DNA from: Rhynchopus euleeides
Taxonomy: Eukaryota > Euglenozoa > Diplonemea > Diplonemida > Diplonemidae
Assembly: GCA_963210315.1 (NCBI GenBank)
Contig: OY723246.1
Coordinates: 558,001-622,000, forward strand
Direction: 5' to 3'
DNA: 64,000 bases
The notes under the pieces were generated by a model. It was not told the origin of the DNA. It worked only from the letters and a program-made list of their open reading frames with translations, and did not search any database. The position numbers and the translations under genes are program-made. Positions 32,001 to 40,477 of this stretch are shown here, in pieces. Positions within the stretch are counted from its first letter, which is position 1. Each line of letters begins with the position of its first letter.

Positions 32001-34736
32001 ATCAAGTCTCACGTTTTCTCGACATCCCCCGGGCCGCTCCGGATTATGTACCGGGCAAGGGATGGCGAGGCCACTCCCCTCCGGCAGCGCAACAGCTTCG
32101 ACTGTCTCGGGGCCATGCTACACGCGCGCCTGATCAGGGAAGGGCGCACAGCGCCCCAGTCCGAGCGCATCGCCCGCCGGAAGGAAGGTGCGCAGCAGAA
32201 CCTCCGCAGAACCTCAGCGCTGCCCCTGCCGGCGCAATGGAAAGGGCAGGCGGCGGCGATGACGGCAGGGGCTCGACTATATTACGATGCCCTCGTAACT
32301 CGTTGGGACAGCAAGGACATCAGGCGATGGAGGGGCCTCTTCGTCGCCGCGCTCTGGTCTGGCCCACCTCGCAGAGCACAGGAGATTGTGCTGTGTGTCC
32401 TCCATCAGGCGCACCGGGTGGACCCCGCTGTCGCCCCCCCCTACCGGCAGATCACCACATGGGCCAAGCAGATCAAAAAGTGGAGCCACAGCAGGGTGCT
32501 GTCCGAGGCAGCCTGGGGGAGTAGAGAGAGGCTTGAGGGGACAGGCCCCTTCGCGCTTTTCTGGGCCGCCCTGCAGGGGATTGAATGGCGCTGGAGTGCT
32601 GCGACCACCCTGGCTTACACTGACGAAGCTGGTCGCGATGTCACCTTCGACCCTGTTGCTGCAACACCGAGCGCCTGGGCTATCTTTGCACACGACCTCC
32701 GCCAATCCCTGCGTAACGCAACGGCGAAGAAGCTGGCCGAACGCAGAGACGACTTCCAAGGAGCAGAGCACGGCATTGACGGGAGGGTGACACGTTGCGT
32801 CCTGGAGGGAGAGGGCGCTGCAATCACGGGGTACCAGCGAGGCCTCCTCCGCTCCGTCGTTGCAGGGGCGGTGCCTGCTCGTGGGCGCACAGGTCTGGGG
32901 GAGGTGTGCCGATACTGCACATCTGGGACCCCGGAGACGGTATCACACCTGTGGTGGGACTGCGCGGCATGGGAGCCAGTCCGCCAGAAGCACCCCATAG
33001 CAGCGAGGGACCGGACGGCCTGGCCGGCATGCCTGGCCCAGTGCGGGGTGGCGCCCATTTACAGATACAGCGTCCCGGAGAACGAGCAGCCGCTGCCCAT
33101 GTCCTTTGCGGACAGGATCACCACCGTGGCACAGCTCCACCGCTACTTCATCGCAGTCCTGGCGGCGCGACAGGAGAAGGACGGGCTGCTCGACCGCTCT
33201 GTGCGCCATCACCGTACTACCGTCTACCCCTGGGAGTGGAGCACCCCTAACCCCGAGAGTGCCTCCATCCCTGCACTGGCGCCTTCCGAAGTCAAGCAGA
33301 CGTGGGGCAAGCGGCCCCCAGGCATGTGGGTGGCCCTCTGCGACTGGCTAAGGGGCCTAAAGTGGGGACCGCAGGGGAGTGAGCATACTGTGACCCTGAT
33401 AGAGCTGGCCGTGGACTTCGAGCTATCAACTGGCCTTACCCTCCCAGACACCGTGACGCGCCGCATCCGCCCCCCCGCCCACGTGGACCCGAATAGGAAG
33501 GGCGCGAGGGAGGCCCGCTCGCGCATCCCTGCAGACACAGCCCCAGGGCTCACCCTGTACTTTGACGGTGGTGCGCGCGACAATGGCACCCCCTTCGCCG
33601 TGGCGGGGGCAGGGGCGGTGCTATACCAAGACGGTTGCAAGGTTTCAGAGAAAGTACTCCCGCTGCTGAACGTGCGTAGCAACAACATTGCTGAGTACGA
33701 GGCGCTCCGTGCAGGTCTGCGCCTCCTCGAGAGGGGTGATGCCCCTGAGGGCCCAGTCACAGTGCGGGGCGACTCCCAGGTGGTGCTGCGCCAGCTCCAA
33801 GAGGACTCATTGTGCCGGGATGCCGCCCTCCGTCCTCTGTTCCTCAGCACGTCCCGGCTAGCTGCGGACCTCCAACCGAGGTTCACTCTCACATACGAGC
33901 ATGTGAAGAGGGAATCCAACACAGATGCTGATGCCCTCAGTAACGCCGCGATGGACGAGGCTGAAAGGCTGGGGGCCTCACGGCAGCAGCTCCAGCAGGA
34001 CCTCACGGTGTTCCAGAGCAGTATCCTGGGGAAGGCTGCCTCGCTGAAGGGGCTCTGCAGCATGGTGACGAAAGTAGGCACTGGGCCCTGGCATTGCGGC
34101 CATGCTGCCAACTCAACAGTCCTCACGGCGATCGGTGGATCTGTGGCGGCGGGCCTGTCGAGGAGGGCCCAGCTGAACCCTGCCACTGAGTCGGTGATGC
34201 GCAGCCTCCAAGCGCACCTGGCTGTGCCAGCCCCCAGCCGGACGGATACAGTGTTCCATGATCGCGGAATGGCGTGGGCCGCTACCTTCGCTCCGCAGCC
34301 GCACTACCCTGAGGGTTGGCAGCAATCGGCCCAGCAGTGGGCGGCGCGTGGTCGGCAGGCCAACAGCCGGGTAGGGCGCCCATGGGAGCGGAGGGGCGCT
34401 GCCCCCCGAACTGCTCCCCCTGGTGCCAGGAGGAACGCAAAGGTGCTTGCCTGCAAGTTGCATTGGAAGCCCCGTTGCTCGGCATGCCAGAAGCGGCGCC
34501 TCCCGGAGGAGGTGTGCTGCCGTAACCACCACAAGGAGGGGGACGGGCTCCCGGTCACTATGGGCTTCTGCAAACGCCACAGCATGGACCGATGCGGTGA
34601 CTGCTACAGCGATGGCAAAACACTACCACATTGCTGCCAAACACACCACGCCGGCTATGCTGCACGCCCTCCTCCCCGGAGTGGCACTGAGTTGGCCCCA
34701 CACTCTAACCCGAGTGGGGCCTCCGCTGTGACGTAG
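29004..34736 (+). CDS. LINE ORF2: OTU protease-endonuclease-reverse transcriptase-RNase H polyprotein
   Basis: 1,910 residues from the first ATG, which places the protease motif at the N-terminus. OTU-like cysteine protease: KDGNCQYAGL (Cys13) and WRPFHYDVL (His120). APE-type endonuclease: TANVTSLQ, QETR (~220), YGHSG, GDLNTNP (~346), RLDICLMN (~395), PTHCPLF (~424). Reverse transcriptase: LDFKKCFDTV (~872), GIMQGCPIS (~932), SFVDDVYA (~963). A zinc-like CRYC...HLWWDC motif follows (~1301). RNase H: YFDGGARDNG (~1518), IAEYEAL (~1563), RGDSQVV (~1588), SNTDADALSN (~1638), giving D-E-D-D. The Cys/His-rich C-terminus (CSACQKR, CCRNHH, CKRH, CGDC, CCQTHH) probably binds nucleic acid. All catalytic signatures look intact. 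Confidence 0.9.
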   Translation: MALRVSVPKDGNCQYAGLAEQCAEWTAGGLRAAVASSMRQNAERRASYVPDHDDPQAPTSYDDYVEKQTRPGTYGDAATLRVAAEVLDAQVWLLASNSKQCMTRCGEGAKVLGLTWRPFHYDVLRFPLSLARELAVTPTNQWDIPAALPMPTPATADGTRVPTPVQGSTASPPPRRLRHPAYQLTTPGVIRLATANVTSLQTHLGDVAGLKADVVALQETRVPDPSKGTHNGYFAAHGWAMHWGKGMPRVAGANGREQTRPGGVAVMAKEGLVAQVVQPKTAQEQKLYDSTRMVHVVLAIGDGKTALHILSVYGHSGTEVGEQREALLQETLDLAAGLGQVPVLLMGDLNTNPETSATLSQACRVGGWVDAATTHAELAQQSVQNTCWASENGTRLDICLMNSCAAPALRRVEVAKRGDYDIPTHCPLFVDLDLTAFRRPKKICILPTPFPAGKPKLGDAAARGIMQDVLAEGELRHGATAAQLLHRASTCGERFLKRVHVGHLERQEAAYTGRAEGYHMQWSRAATKHHPASARGAGDTNTRAKDGLLGNLRCLVQEGLKRLQADAPYGLTNGEKHAWNAAKKRLREGGLPQGLQAALTNTTSQLPDLEILEQALIALEGSQRGMFDRLRDARIRTWKARMQKAWTYEAGQVFAYLADRFCAPATFMRREDGSFTACPKEADELLRSDTAWGGYFRKYATTPEPRWDTFRQKYLRFLPEVADMECKTITAEDVGKALAKMSTSTSPGLHGWRVHELRQLPHELLRLFAEVFNEVERSGEWPEQLMHAMICLIPKPGSSGEPLSQRPISITPVLYRVWAAIRVKPALKWLEIIAPEDLHGCRPGHGAEDLIWHLAARIEEAHLTGRPLHGVALDFKKCFDTVPIDLTFRLAAELGFDARVLRTLRAAYRTMQRHFRASGTIGEGFLPTNGIMQGCPISVVLINVLVGVWMRMVEHRQDTRALSFVDDVYATAPSPEILQDVVDDSAGFSHDTGMAICAEIKSHVFSTSPGPLRIMYRARDGEATPLRQRNSFDCLGAMLHARLIREGRTAPQSERIARRKEGAQQNLRRTSALPLPAQWKGQAAAMTAGARLYYDALVTRWDSKDIRRWRGLFVAALWSGPPRRAQEIVLCVLHQAHRVDPAVAPPYRQITTWAKQIKKWSHSRVLSEAAWGSRERLEGTGPFALFWAALQGIEWRWSAATTLAYTDEAGRDVTFDPVAATPSAWAIFAHDLRQSLRNATAKKLAERRDDFQGAEHGIDGRVTRCVLEGEGAAITGYQRGLLRSVVAGAVPARGRTGLGEVCRYCTSGTPETVSHLWWDCAAWEPVRQKHPIAARDRTAWPACLAQCGVAPIYRYSVPENEQPLPMSFADRITTVAQLHRYFIAVLAARQEKDGLLDRSVRHHRTTVYPWEWSTPNPESASIPALAPSEVKQTWGKRPPGMWVALCDWLRGLKWGPQGSEHTVTLIELAVDFELSTGLTLPDTVTRRIRPPAHVDPNRKGAREARSRIPADTAPGLTLYFDGGARDNGTPFAVAGAGAVLYQDGCKVSEKVLPLLNVRSNNIAEYEALRAGLRLLERGDAPEGPVTVRGDSQVVLRQLQEDSLCRDAALRPLFLSTSRLAADLQPRFTLTYEHVKRESNTDADALSNAAMDEAERLGASRQQLQQDLTVFQSSILGKAASLKGLCSMVTKVGTGPWHCGHAANSTVLTAIGGSVAAGLSRRAQLNPATESVMRSLQAHLAVPAPSRTDTVFHDRGMAWAATFAPQPHYPEGWQQSAQQWAARGRQANSRVGRPWERRGAAPRTAPPGARRNAKVLACKLHWKPRCSACQKRRLPEEVCCRNHHKEGDGLPVTMGFCKRHSMDRCGDCYSDGKTLPHCCQTHHAGYAARPPPRSGTELAPHSNPSGASAVT

Positions 34737-34796
34737 AAATGGGCGGGGGTGGGCAATGATCCGCGCAGGATCTCCCCACACAAAACGTGGTCACCA

Positions 34797-34894
34797 CACA
34801 CACACACACACCACAGGGCTACGCCACACCGCTGGGCCCAGCAGCTTCACTGTCAACCTCCCTCTGCCGCTTCCTCCCACCCCCCGCCTCTCTG
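34797..34894. repeat. Right target-site duplication of the LINE
   Basis: Partner of 25839-25936. It contains the stop codon and C-terminal codons of the deaminase gene (stop at 34819-34821), so the LINE landed just past or across that gene's 3' end without destroying it. Confidence 0.85.
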
Positions 34895-36312
34895 GGGCGG
34901 CAGTGCCGCGACGGGTAGGGGAACAGAAGCTTCGGGTGTGCGTACATCGCCTGCTTCAGCCTGTGCAGGGCCGCACCTGCCTCCTTTGCCTCGCTATAAG
35001 AAGCAGCGGTGCCACCTCCACCACATCCGCGTGCCTCCCACAGCTCTGCCAGCGCCGCAGGCGCCAGGGGGGACACATGGCCCTCCGGGGTGCAACCGGT
35101 GCTGCCATCGATGCACTGCAAGGCAGCACCTGCATCACCCTCGACTGCCTGCCGGACCCACCAGGTGCAGAGGGGAGACTCGAAGGATGCACCTTCCCCT
35201 TCTGAGTAGGTAGAGGCGTCAAGGGGGAGGGACGTGCGCAGCATCAGGGGGTGGTGCACCTCGGGGGCGAATGGCTTGTGCGAAGAGAGGCGGCAGCAGA
35301 GGGCGCGGCGGAGCGTCGCGTCGCCAAACTTCCGCCCCACCACGATGTAGGCGGGGCGGAGGAGCAAGGGGGGTTCCCCGTCAGGCTTGGGGAGAGTGCT
35401 GCAGGCCGAGCCCTGTAGCCCGCAGACACACCACGACGCGATCTTATCGGAGCAGCTCGCGATGAAGGTGGGGTCCGAAGGTGACACCACGTTGGGCATC
35501 AGATAGGAGGCAGGTGTCGTGCCAACAGGCGCCGCCACTCCATTGGGCCACACCCGCAGCCCATCCTGCGCCGCCGAGAGAGTGTCGCTCGGCGCAGGAT
35601 GCTCCCCTTTGAGAGTCACTGCCACCTGCCCCTCCTTGCGTTGCGACACGTTGAAACCTGGGTGCGGCAGGGAGTCGACACCTTTGCTGCTGTTCTTCGC
35701 CCACTTCTTAACACAGCTGTTGCCGCAGGGAGAGCTCGACGTGTAGAGGCAGAGGCGGGCTCCGCGCGGCACCTCACCTCCCCGCATCAGGAACAGCTTC
35801 AGGGCGCGCCTCGCTAACACTTCGGCGTGGCAGTCCTTCACAAAGGGGGGGTGCTGGGTGGGCTCCGCACCCGCTAGCGCCTCTGCGATGGCTGCAGGGG
35901 TCATAAACTTTGTCCCCTGGGCGAGCGTGAGGCATTCTACTGCAGAGGCGGCATCCAGGGGGTCGGTGCTGCCAGGCGGTGGGGTGACGGCGAGGATGGC
36001 GGCAACCACTGTCTGCTGCGGAAGGCGGAGGCCAGCAGAGCCCTGGAGGAGCGGCGGGGGCGGAGTTGGCGCCGAAGCGTCCCCCACGTCTTCTGGAGGG
36101 ATTCCGGAAGAGGAGAGGGCGCGCCACTTCTGCAGGGCGCACCGCGCGATCACATCGGCTAGCTCGCAGCTCGCATCCCGCGGCTTCTCGGCGTGCCTGA
36201 TGGCGGCGGGCTTGGCGTCGGCAGGGGTCGCGGGGATGGGGGTGGGTGAGGCAGTGTCGCCGCCAGGTGGGCTCGCCTCCCCGCAAGCATCTGCGCTGCC
36301 CGTGGGAGGCAT
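34819..36312 (-). CDS. tRNA-specific adenosine deaminase, ADAT1/Tad1 type
   Basis: 497 residues from the ATG at 36312 (MPPTGSADACGE). The frame is open further upstream, but 5' of this ATG lies a T/C-rich tract followed by CCCGCAG, a good trans-splice acceptor. The ADAR/ADAT1 deaminase domain shows DCHAEVLARRAL (zinc His and catalytic Glu), SPCGNSC (first zinc Cys) and the later SCSDKIASWCVCGLQGS with the second zinc Cys and inositol-phosphate-site residues. No dsRNA-binding domain is present, so tRNA-Ala A37-to-I is the likely reaction rather than mRNA editing. The C-terminus is basic (GGGRKRQREVD), possibly nuclear. Its last codons are duplicated at 25839-25936 by the LINE insertion. Confidence 0.85.
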   Translation of the reverse strand: MPPTGSADACGEASPPGGDTASPTPIPATPADAKPAAIRHAEKPRDASCELADVIARCALQKWRALSSSGIPPEDVGDASAPTPPPPLLQGSAGLRLPQQTVVAAILAVTPPPGSTDPLDAASAVECLTLAQGTKFMTPAAIAEALAGAEPTQHPPFVKDCHAEVLARRALKLFLMRGGEVPRGARLCLYTSSSPCGNSCVKKWAKNSSKGVDSLPHPGFNVSQRKEGQVAVTLKGEHPAPSDTLSAAQDGLRVWPNGVAAPVGTTPASYLMPNVVSPSDPTFIASCSDKIASWCVCGLQGSACSTLPKPDGEPPLLLRPAYIVVGRKFGDATLRRALCCRLSSHKPFAPEVHHPLMLRTSLPLDASTYSEGEGASFESPLCTWWVRQAVEGDAGAALQCIDGSTGCTPEGHVSPLAPAALAELWEARGCGGGGTAASYSEAKEAGAALHRLKQAMYAHPKLLFPYPSRHCRPREAGGGRKRQREVDSEAAGPSGVA

Positions 36313-36410
36313 CGGGAGGTGGGTGGGGGCGGTGCCCCGTCCCGTCTGCCTGCGGGAGGGGTGGTGGTGGTGGTGGCTGAGGTGATATAATGGCAAAAAA
36401 AAAAGTGGCA
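36313..36410 (-). promoter_or_regulatory. Putative spliced-leader acceptor region of the deaminase gene
   Basis: Reading the minus strand, a run of T residues (36393-36405), then CACC repeats and CCCTCCCGCAG, occur within ~90 nt upstream of the ATG. This matches a polypyrimidine-AG trans-splice acceptor; no spliced-leader gene is in the window to confirm it. Confidence 0.4.
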
Positions 36411-36412
36411 CG

Positions 36413-37410
36413 GGCAGGTGCAAATTCCTGAGCAACCCCCATTCAAAACACGCGCGCCTCTGGGCGGATGCAACAGGGCTGCAAAATGGAGTGATGAGGG
36501 CGCGGGGCGGAGGGGGGCGGGGGGTGACCACCCACATCGCACGCATGTTGCATGGAGGCCATATCGGGTCCTGTGCGCCCACATCTGAATCCCGCAGATC
36601 ATCGAAGACCGGGGAAGGCCTGACACCACAAGGGGCACGCCAGGCAGGGGGAACCGGGCGGCCGCTGGATTGGAAAATGCAGCGGCGCTGTGACCGCACC
36701 TGGGTGTGCTGTCAACATCGCAGGTGTATTTTTAATCCCCGGTCTTCCCAGCCAAAAACCCCCGATTCATCCCCGCTTTTTTCCAGCTACCCAATGTCCC
36801 TCCTCCCCAGTGTGGGGTCCTTGGTCTTGTACCAAATAGGTTCCTTCCACGATTCCACCCGCTCGCGCCATACTCGGGTGCTGGAGGAAAACCCCAAAAA
36901 ACGGCTTTCGGGACCGTTATTCCGACGAACCCCCTGATATGCCACAGCTGAAACAGCCCAAGGACTTGCTGCGGTTACTAGACGGGCAGACACACGCTAC
37001 ACGGGGGGTCTGGGGGGCGGAGCCCCCCAGCCGCCGGAGGCCACGGTAGTGAACATCTGTTCAGTGTGGGCGTACAGATTCTGTGTGAGTTGGCTGGGTC
37101 CTCCTGAGGCTACTGGAGCTGTTGGATTCCCTGACCTGATGGGTACGAGATATCCGCCACAGGGGGGTCTGGGGGGCGGAGCCCCCCAGCCGCCGGAGGC
37201 CACGGTAGTGAACGTCTGGGCTCTTGGCTGGAAAAAACCCGGGATTTTGGCTGGAATTTTTTTTTTTTTAAAGGAGAGGGGCTCTTGGCTGGAAAAAAAC
37301 CGGCTTTTTGCTGGAAAAAAAACCTGGTTTTGGCTGGAAAAAAACCGGAAAAAGGGCGGATGCCAAAAAGACTCATCCTCATCCCCCACTAGAAATACAC
37401 CTGCAACATC
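36413..37410. other. Intergenic region with small direct repeats
   Basis: No gene. 37002-37058 and 37161-37217 are near-identical copies of a block built on GGGGGGCGGAGCCCCCC with GGCCACGGTAGTGAAC. 37215-37345 repeats GGCTGGAAAAAA several times. Confidence 0.6.
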
Positions 37411-37519
37411 GGGGGCCTTCGCTACCAAGTGTGACTGAGTGAGAAAAAGTGAGCCACGGCGCACTTCCCCTCACTGGCTGACGAGCAGTGACGAGTAGTG
37501 ACTGGTAGCGAGGGCCCCC
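37411..37519. mobile_element. 109-bp MITE, TIR GGGGGCC-TCGCTAC, TSD ATC
   Basis: Begins GGGGGCCTTCGCTACCAAGT, ends GGTAGCGAGGGCCCCC. ATC on both sides (37408-37410, 37520-37522). Confidence 0.85.
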
Positions 37520-37694
37520 ATCGTACAGAAAAAAAAACTGCTGGTGGTTACACCGGCAATAATAAGGTTGTAGGGAAAGGGAAAGGGCTTTGCCAGCACG
37601 CCACCCGAATCGCCCTGCAGAGAACCCTCGGGGCACCCCCCCCCCCCCTAGGCATAGTGCCCCAAACATATGTTTTGGGCCAGAATATTCCAGA

Positions 37695-38686
37695 GGGGGC
37701 CCTCGCTACCGAGTGAGAAAAAGTGAGAAAAAATGAGCGGAAAAACGCCCAAAAAAAGAGTGTGGGGAGTTGGGGGGTCCCTAGCCTGGGGAGCGTATTT
37801 GGACCCCGATTCTCGAAAAAGACGATCTCGGTGTGGCTCAGATCGAAGGGTTGACTCACAACATGGCGATTTGGTGCAAATTTCAGAGAAAATCCCACGT
37901 GCTACTGCGAACGACGAGACTCGGACGTCCCTGGGGAGGGAACCCCCTGGTCCCACGCATGCAGGTGTGTGGTCCGAAGAGCCAGTGGTACGGCTGGCCG
38001 ACACCACAAGTGCAGCTCGTGGCGGTCGGACACAGGAGGCCAGCAGGGGCGCAGTACCGGAGGCACGTGCAGGGGCCCCTTGGTGGGTGGGTCAAGGCAA
38101 TCAGTCACGGCGCAACGTGTTCCAGGCGGGCGAGGCTGTCATGGCGTTCGGCACTAACCTTCACCAGGTTTTTGGTTCCCCACACGGCCGCGACACCCTC
38201 TTCGTCTAGAGTGGGTCCGCGACTCGGAGTACAGAGCCGATCCACCCGCACCGATGTCCAACACCGCCGACTCCGGGCCACCCTCCAAATCCGCCCGTAG
38301 AGGGGCGCTGGAGGACGGCCCGGAGGTCATCGACGCGCTACCTTCACCCCCCTCGCGGTCAGCTTCATGGAGAAGCTGGTGAAGGCGATGGCGGGGGTGC
38401 GGACACCAAGGCCAATGTGGGACATCGGTGCAGGAGACGGTTCCCGCTGCACGGGGAGGCGAAGTGTATTAAGGGACAACGTCGGAGGGGCTGATCCCCG
38501 AGGCGATGGTGCGCCTGGTCAGAAGCGAGCTGAGCGGCGTGGTAGGCCCACCCCGCGCTCACGGAGGCACGGAGCAGGAAGGAGGCACGGGGGACGGCTA
38601 CGACGCGAGTACAGCAGGCCGCGAAGCAGGATGGTATCCGTCGTCTACGGGAGAAGCTGCGCCGCCTCAACAGGGAGGCCCACAAC
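37695..38686 (+). pseudogene. Degenerate region, possibly a retrotransposon Gag-like remnant
   Basis: Begins with a one-sided MITE-type end (GGGGGCCCTCGCTACC at 37695). Short open stretches occur in more than one frame, e.g. 'FMEKLVKAMAGV' (~38365) and 'LIPEAMVRLVRSELSGV' (~38490), the latter running into a Gly/Thr/Ser-rich tail. Frames are broken and no family is recognised. A Gag-like origin is suggested only by the RNase H remnant downstream. Confidence 0.25.
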
Positions 38687-38782
38687 GGGGGCCCTCGCCG
38701 AGTGATAAAAAGTGAGAAGTCAGCCATGTTTGGCTGAAAACTGACGACTCGTGACTCACAGTGACTCGGCGCGAGGACCCCC
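38687..38782. mobile_element. 96-bp MITE of the GGGGGCCCTCG family, TSD AAC
   Basis: Starts GGGGGCCCTCGCCGAGTG, ends CGGCGCGAGGACCCCC, flanked by AAC on both sides. It keeps the family's GTCAGCCATGTTTGGCTGA core hairpin. Confidence 0.8.
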
Positions 38783-38904
38783 AACGTCCCACGACGCACT
38801 GTGGTTCCGGGTTGCTATGGCCCACGCTTACCAGGACAACCGACCGGCAGGGGATGTCCTGTCAATCCCCCCCGGGACATTGGTGTACTTGGTGGATTCC
38901 CCCC

Positions 38905-39128
38905 ACGAACGCCTTTAGTCGAGTGGCTTCGCCACGGTCAGGGAGACTTGGAATAGGGAGGAGCGCGCGCGAGGTTTTTGTTGCTGCTTGGTTGCTGTTG
39001 TTTGCTGTGTTGTTTCTCATCACTGTTGCTGCATAGTGCAGTTTCCGCCACGTGCGTTGCACGGTTGGACGGGGGCGCGACCACCACCACCCTTCATCAG
39101 GAAATCGGGTTGTGTGTGCGTTGGTGAT
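38905..39128 (-). repeat. Inverted copy of the insert found in array A
   Basis: The reverse complement matches 15563-15785, including a CCTGATGAAGG-loop hairpin. It abuts the RNase H frame and seems to have replaced the upstream reverse transcriptase portion. Confidence 0.65.
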
Positions 39129-39145
39129 CGGCGCTGGGACGGCTC

Positions 39146-39808
39146 TTGCACTCGAGTGCCATCGCAGGCGTCTCACCAGGCCAGTTCTGGTTCGCCTTGA
39201 AATACGCGCGCAGGGTTACCAACAACATGAATCGCGGGATCCTGCACCCTCACGACGCGGTGTCAGTTCCCCCGTCGGTGCGCGCGTCCCTCTCGAGCTG
39301 GAGGCGGGCGGTGATGGTTTCTAGAGCGCTGTGCCGAGTGGTGTCGGGGACACCGAGCGCGACTGTTTTTGTGGATGCCTCGCTCGACGGCTGGGGCGGC
39401 GTGGTAGTTAATGATGCGACGGCAGAGATTGCGATTGTCGGCGGCGCTTGGAAAGGCCAGGCGCGCGGCCTCCATATCAACCAGCTGGAAGCGCTGGCTT
39501 TTAAAAATACGATGGCTTCTGTCCCCTCTTCTTTTTCCTCTTTTTCCTTTTCTGTCTTCATTGATAACACCACCGTTTTAGGTGTGGCCCGCCGTAGGTC
39601 CTGCATAAAGAACCGAATCATAAACGACGCGGTGGTGCAGGCTTTGGAGACGCTTCGGTCCCTCAAAGCCTCATTTTCACTTGCGTATGTTAAGTCTGCT
39701 GACAACCCTGCCGACCTTCCGTCACGTGTCTCCAAGGCCGAGCTTTCTACACCTTCACATTTCCGTGAAGTGTCACTGGCGGTGGGGCGGTTCCTAAACA
39801 ACTCCTAA
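39146..39808 (+). pseudogene. 5'-truncated retrotransposon RNase H (VIPER/DIRS-like)
   Basis: The open frame has no good ATG; the conserved part starts about 39355. Signatures: ATVFVDASLDGWGG (first Asp), INQLEALAF (Glu), VFIDNTTVLG (second Asp) and YVKSADNPADLPSRV (last Asp), typical of RNase H in LTR-like and tyrosine-recombinase retroelements. The reverse transcriptase that should precede it is absent. It is followed within 20 bp by 152-bp direct repeats. In kinetoplastid VIPER elements RT/RNase H is the last ORF before split direct repeats, which is why I favour that class. Confidence 0.6.
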
Positions 39809-39828
39809 CTTGCGACGGGGCTGGCGGA

Positions 39829-39980
39829 GAGGCCTCGTGGCTGTGACACCACAGCCCGGGGCTAACCCCGCTAGTAAGTACAAGTAGGATGAACCTCCCG
39901 ATAACCCCTCCCTTTGTTCTTTATACGAGGTTTTGTGAGCGTCTATGCACACCGCCAAGCTCTTGCGACCAAGCCAATTC
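39829..39980 (+). repeat. 152-bp direct repeat, copy 1
   Basis: Essentially identical to 40323-40474. Contains hairpins GGCTGTG/CACAGCC and CGGGG/CCCCG (loop CTAA) at its start. With its partner it encloses 342 bp of unique DNA. Confidence 0.85.
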
Positions 39981-40322
39981 TCGGAGTGTTTAGCTAAGGG
40001 AATCGGCAGGAGTTTGGAGCCAAGGCGGTGACCGGGTGTGTCTCCGGTTTGATTTGTTGACTTCTACTTTCTTAGAATCCACACATCCTCTGAATTAGGT
40101 TACACTAACCCGCGCTCGCTTCGCCTCTCGCTTTTCGTTCTTCTTTTCCCGCCCTGGTACCCACCCTTTTGTGGTGCCTCTGCTTTTCCTGTAAGTGCAC
40201 CTTTTCTGCTACTTTTTCCTTGATGGTTGGGGTCTCTGCGCCCCCTTAACTTCTCGCCTTTTGCTTGTTTTTCACACATAGTTGGATGGGCACGTGGTGC
40301 CTTCCCTCCCACCTTCCCTCCT
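39981..40322. other. Unique DNA between the 152-bp repeats
   Basis: T/C-rich, no ORF of substance. Probably internal or terminal sequence of the same retroelement. Confidence 0.5.
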
Positions 40323-40474
40323 GAGGCCTCGTGGCTGTGACACCACAGCCCGGGGCTAACCCCGCTAGTAAGTACAAGTAGGATGAACCTCCCGATAACC
40401 CCTCCCTTTGTTCTTTATACGAGGTTTTGTGAGCGTCTATGCACACCGCCAAGCTCTTGCGACCAAGCCAATTC
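40323..40474 (+). repeat. 152-bp direct repeat, copy 2
   Basis: Partner of 39829-39980, immediately followed by minisatellite array B. Confidence 0.85.
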
Positions 40475-40477
40475 CCG

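Larger units (their letters stand above)
25937..34796 (+). mobile_element. Full-length two-ORF LINE, Ingi-like, with OTU protease domain
   Basis: About 8.86 kb between long direct duplications. It has a structured 5' UTR, ORF1 (coiled coil), ORF2 (OTU, apurinic-type endonuclease, RT, RNase H, Cys/His motifs) and a 60-bp 3' UTR without poly(A) that ends in a CCAC/GTGG hairpin. Both ORFs are intact and the duplications almost identical, so the insertion is probably young. RNase H plus C-terminal zinc motifs resemble the I/Ingi group. Confidence 0.9.

Noticed and set aside
30554..32005. 483-codon minus-strand ORF within the LINE
   Set aside because: Antisense of the reverse transcriptase region; no recognised domain.
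37695..38782. A ~1.1-kb MITE spanning both GGGGGCCCTCG ends
   Set aside because: The 38687-38782 copy has its own AAC duplication, so it is a separate element; no matching right end or 3-bp duplication was found for the 37695 end.
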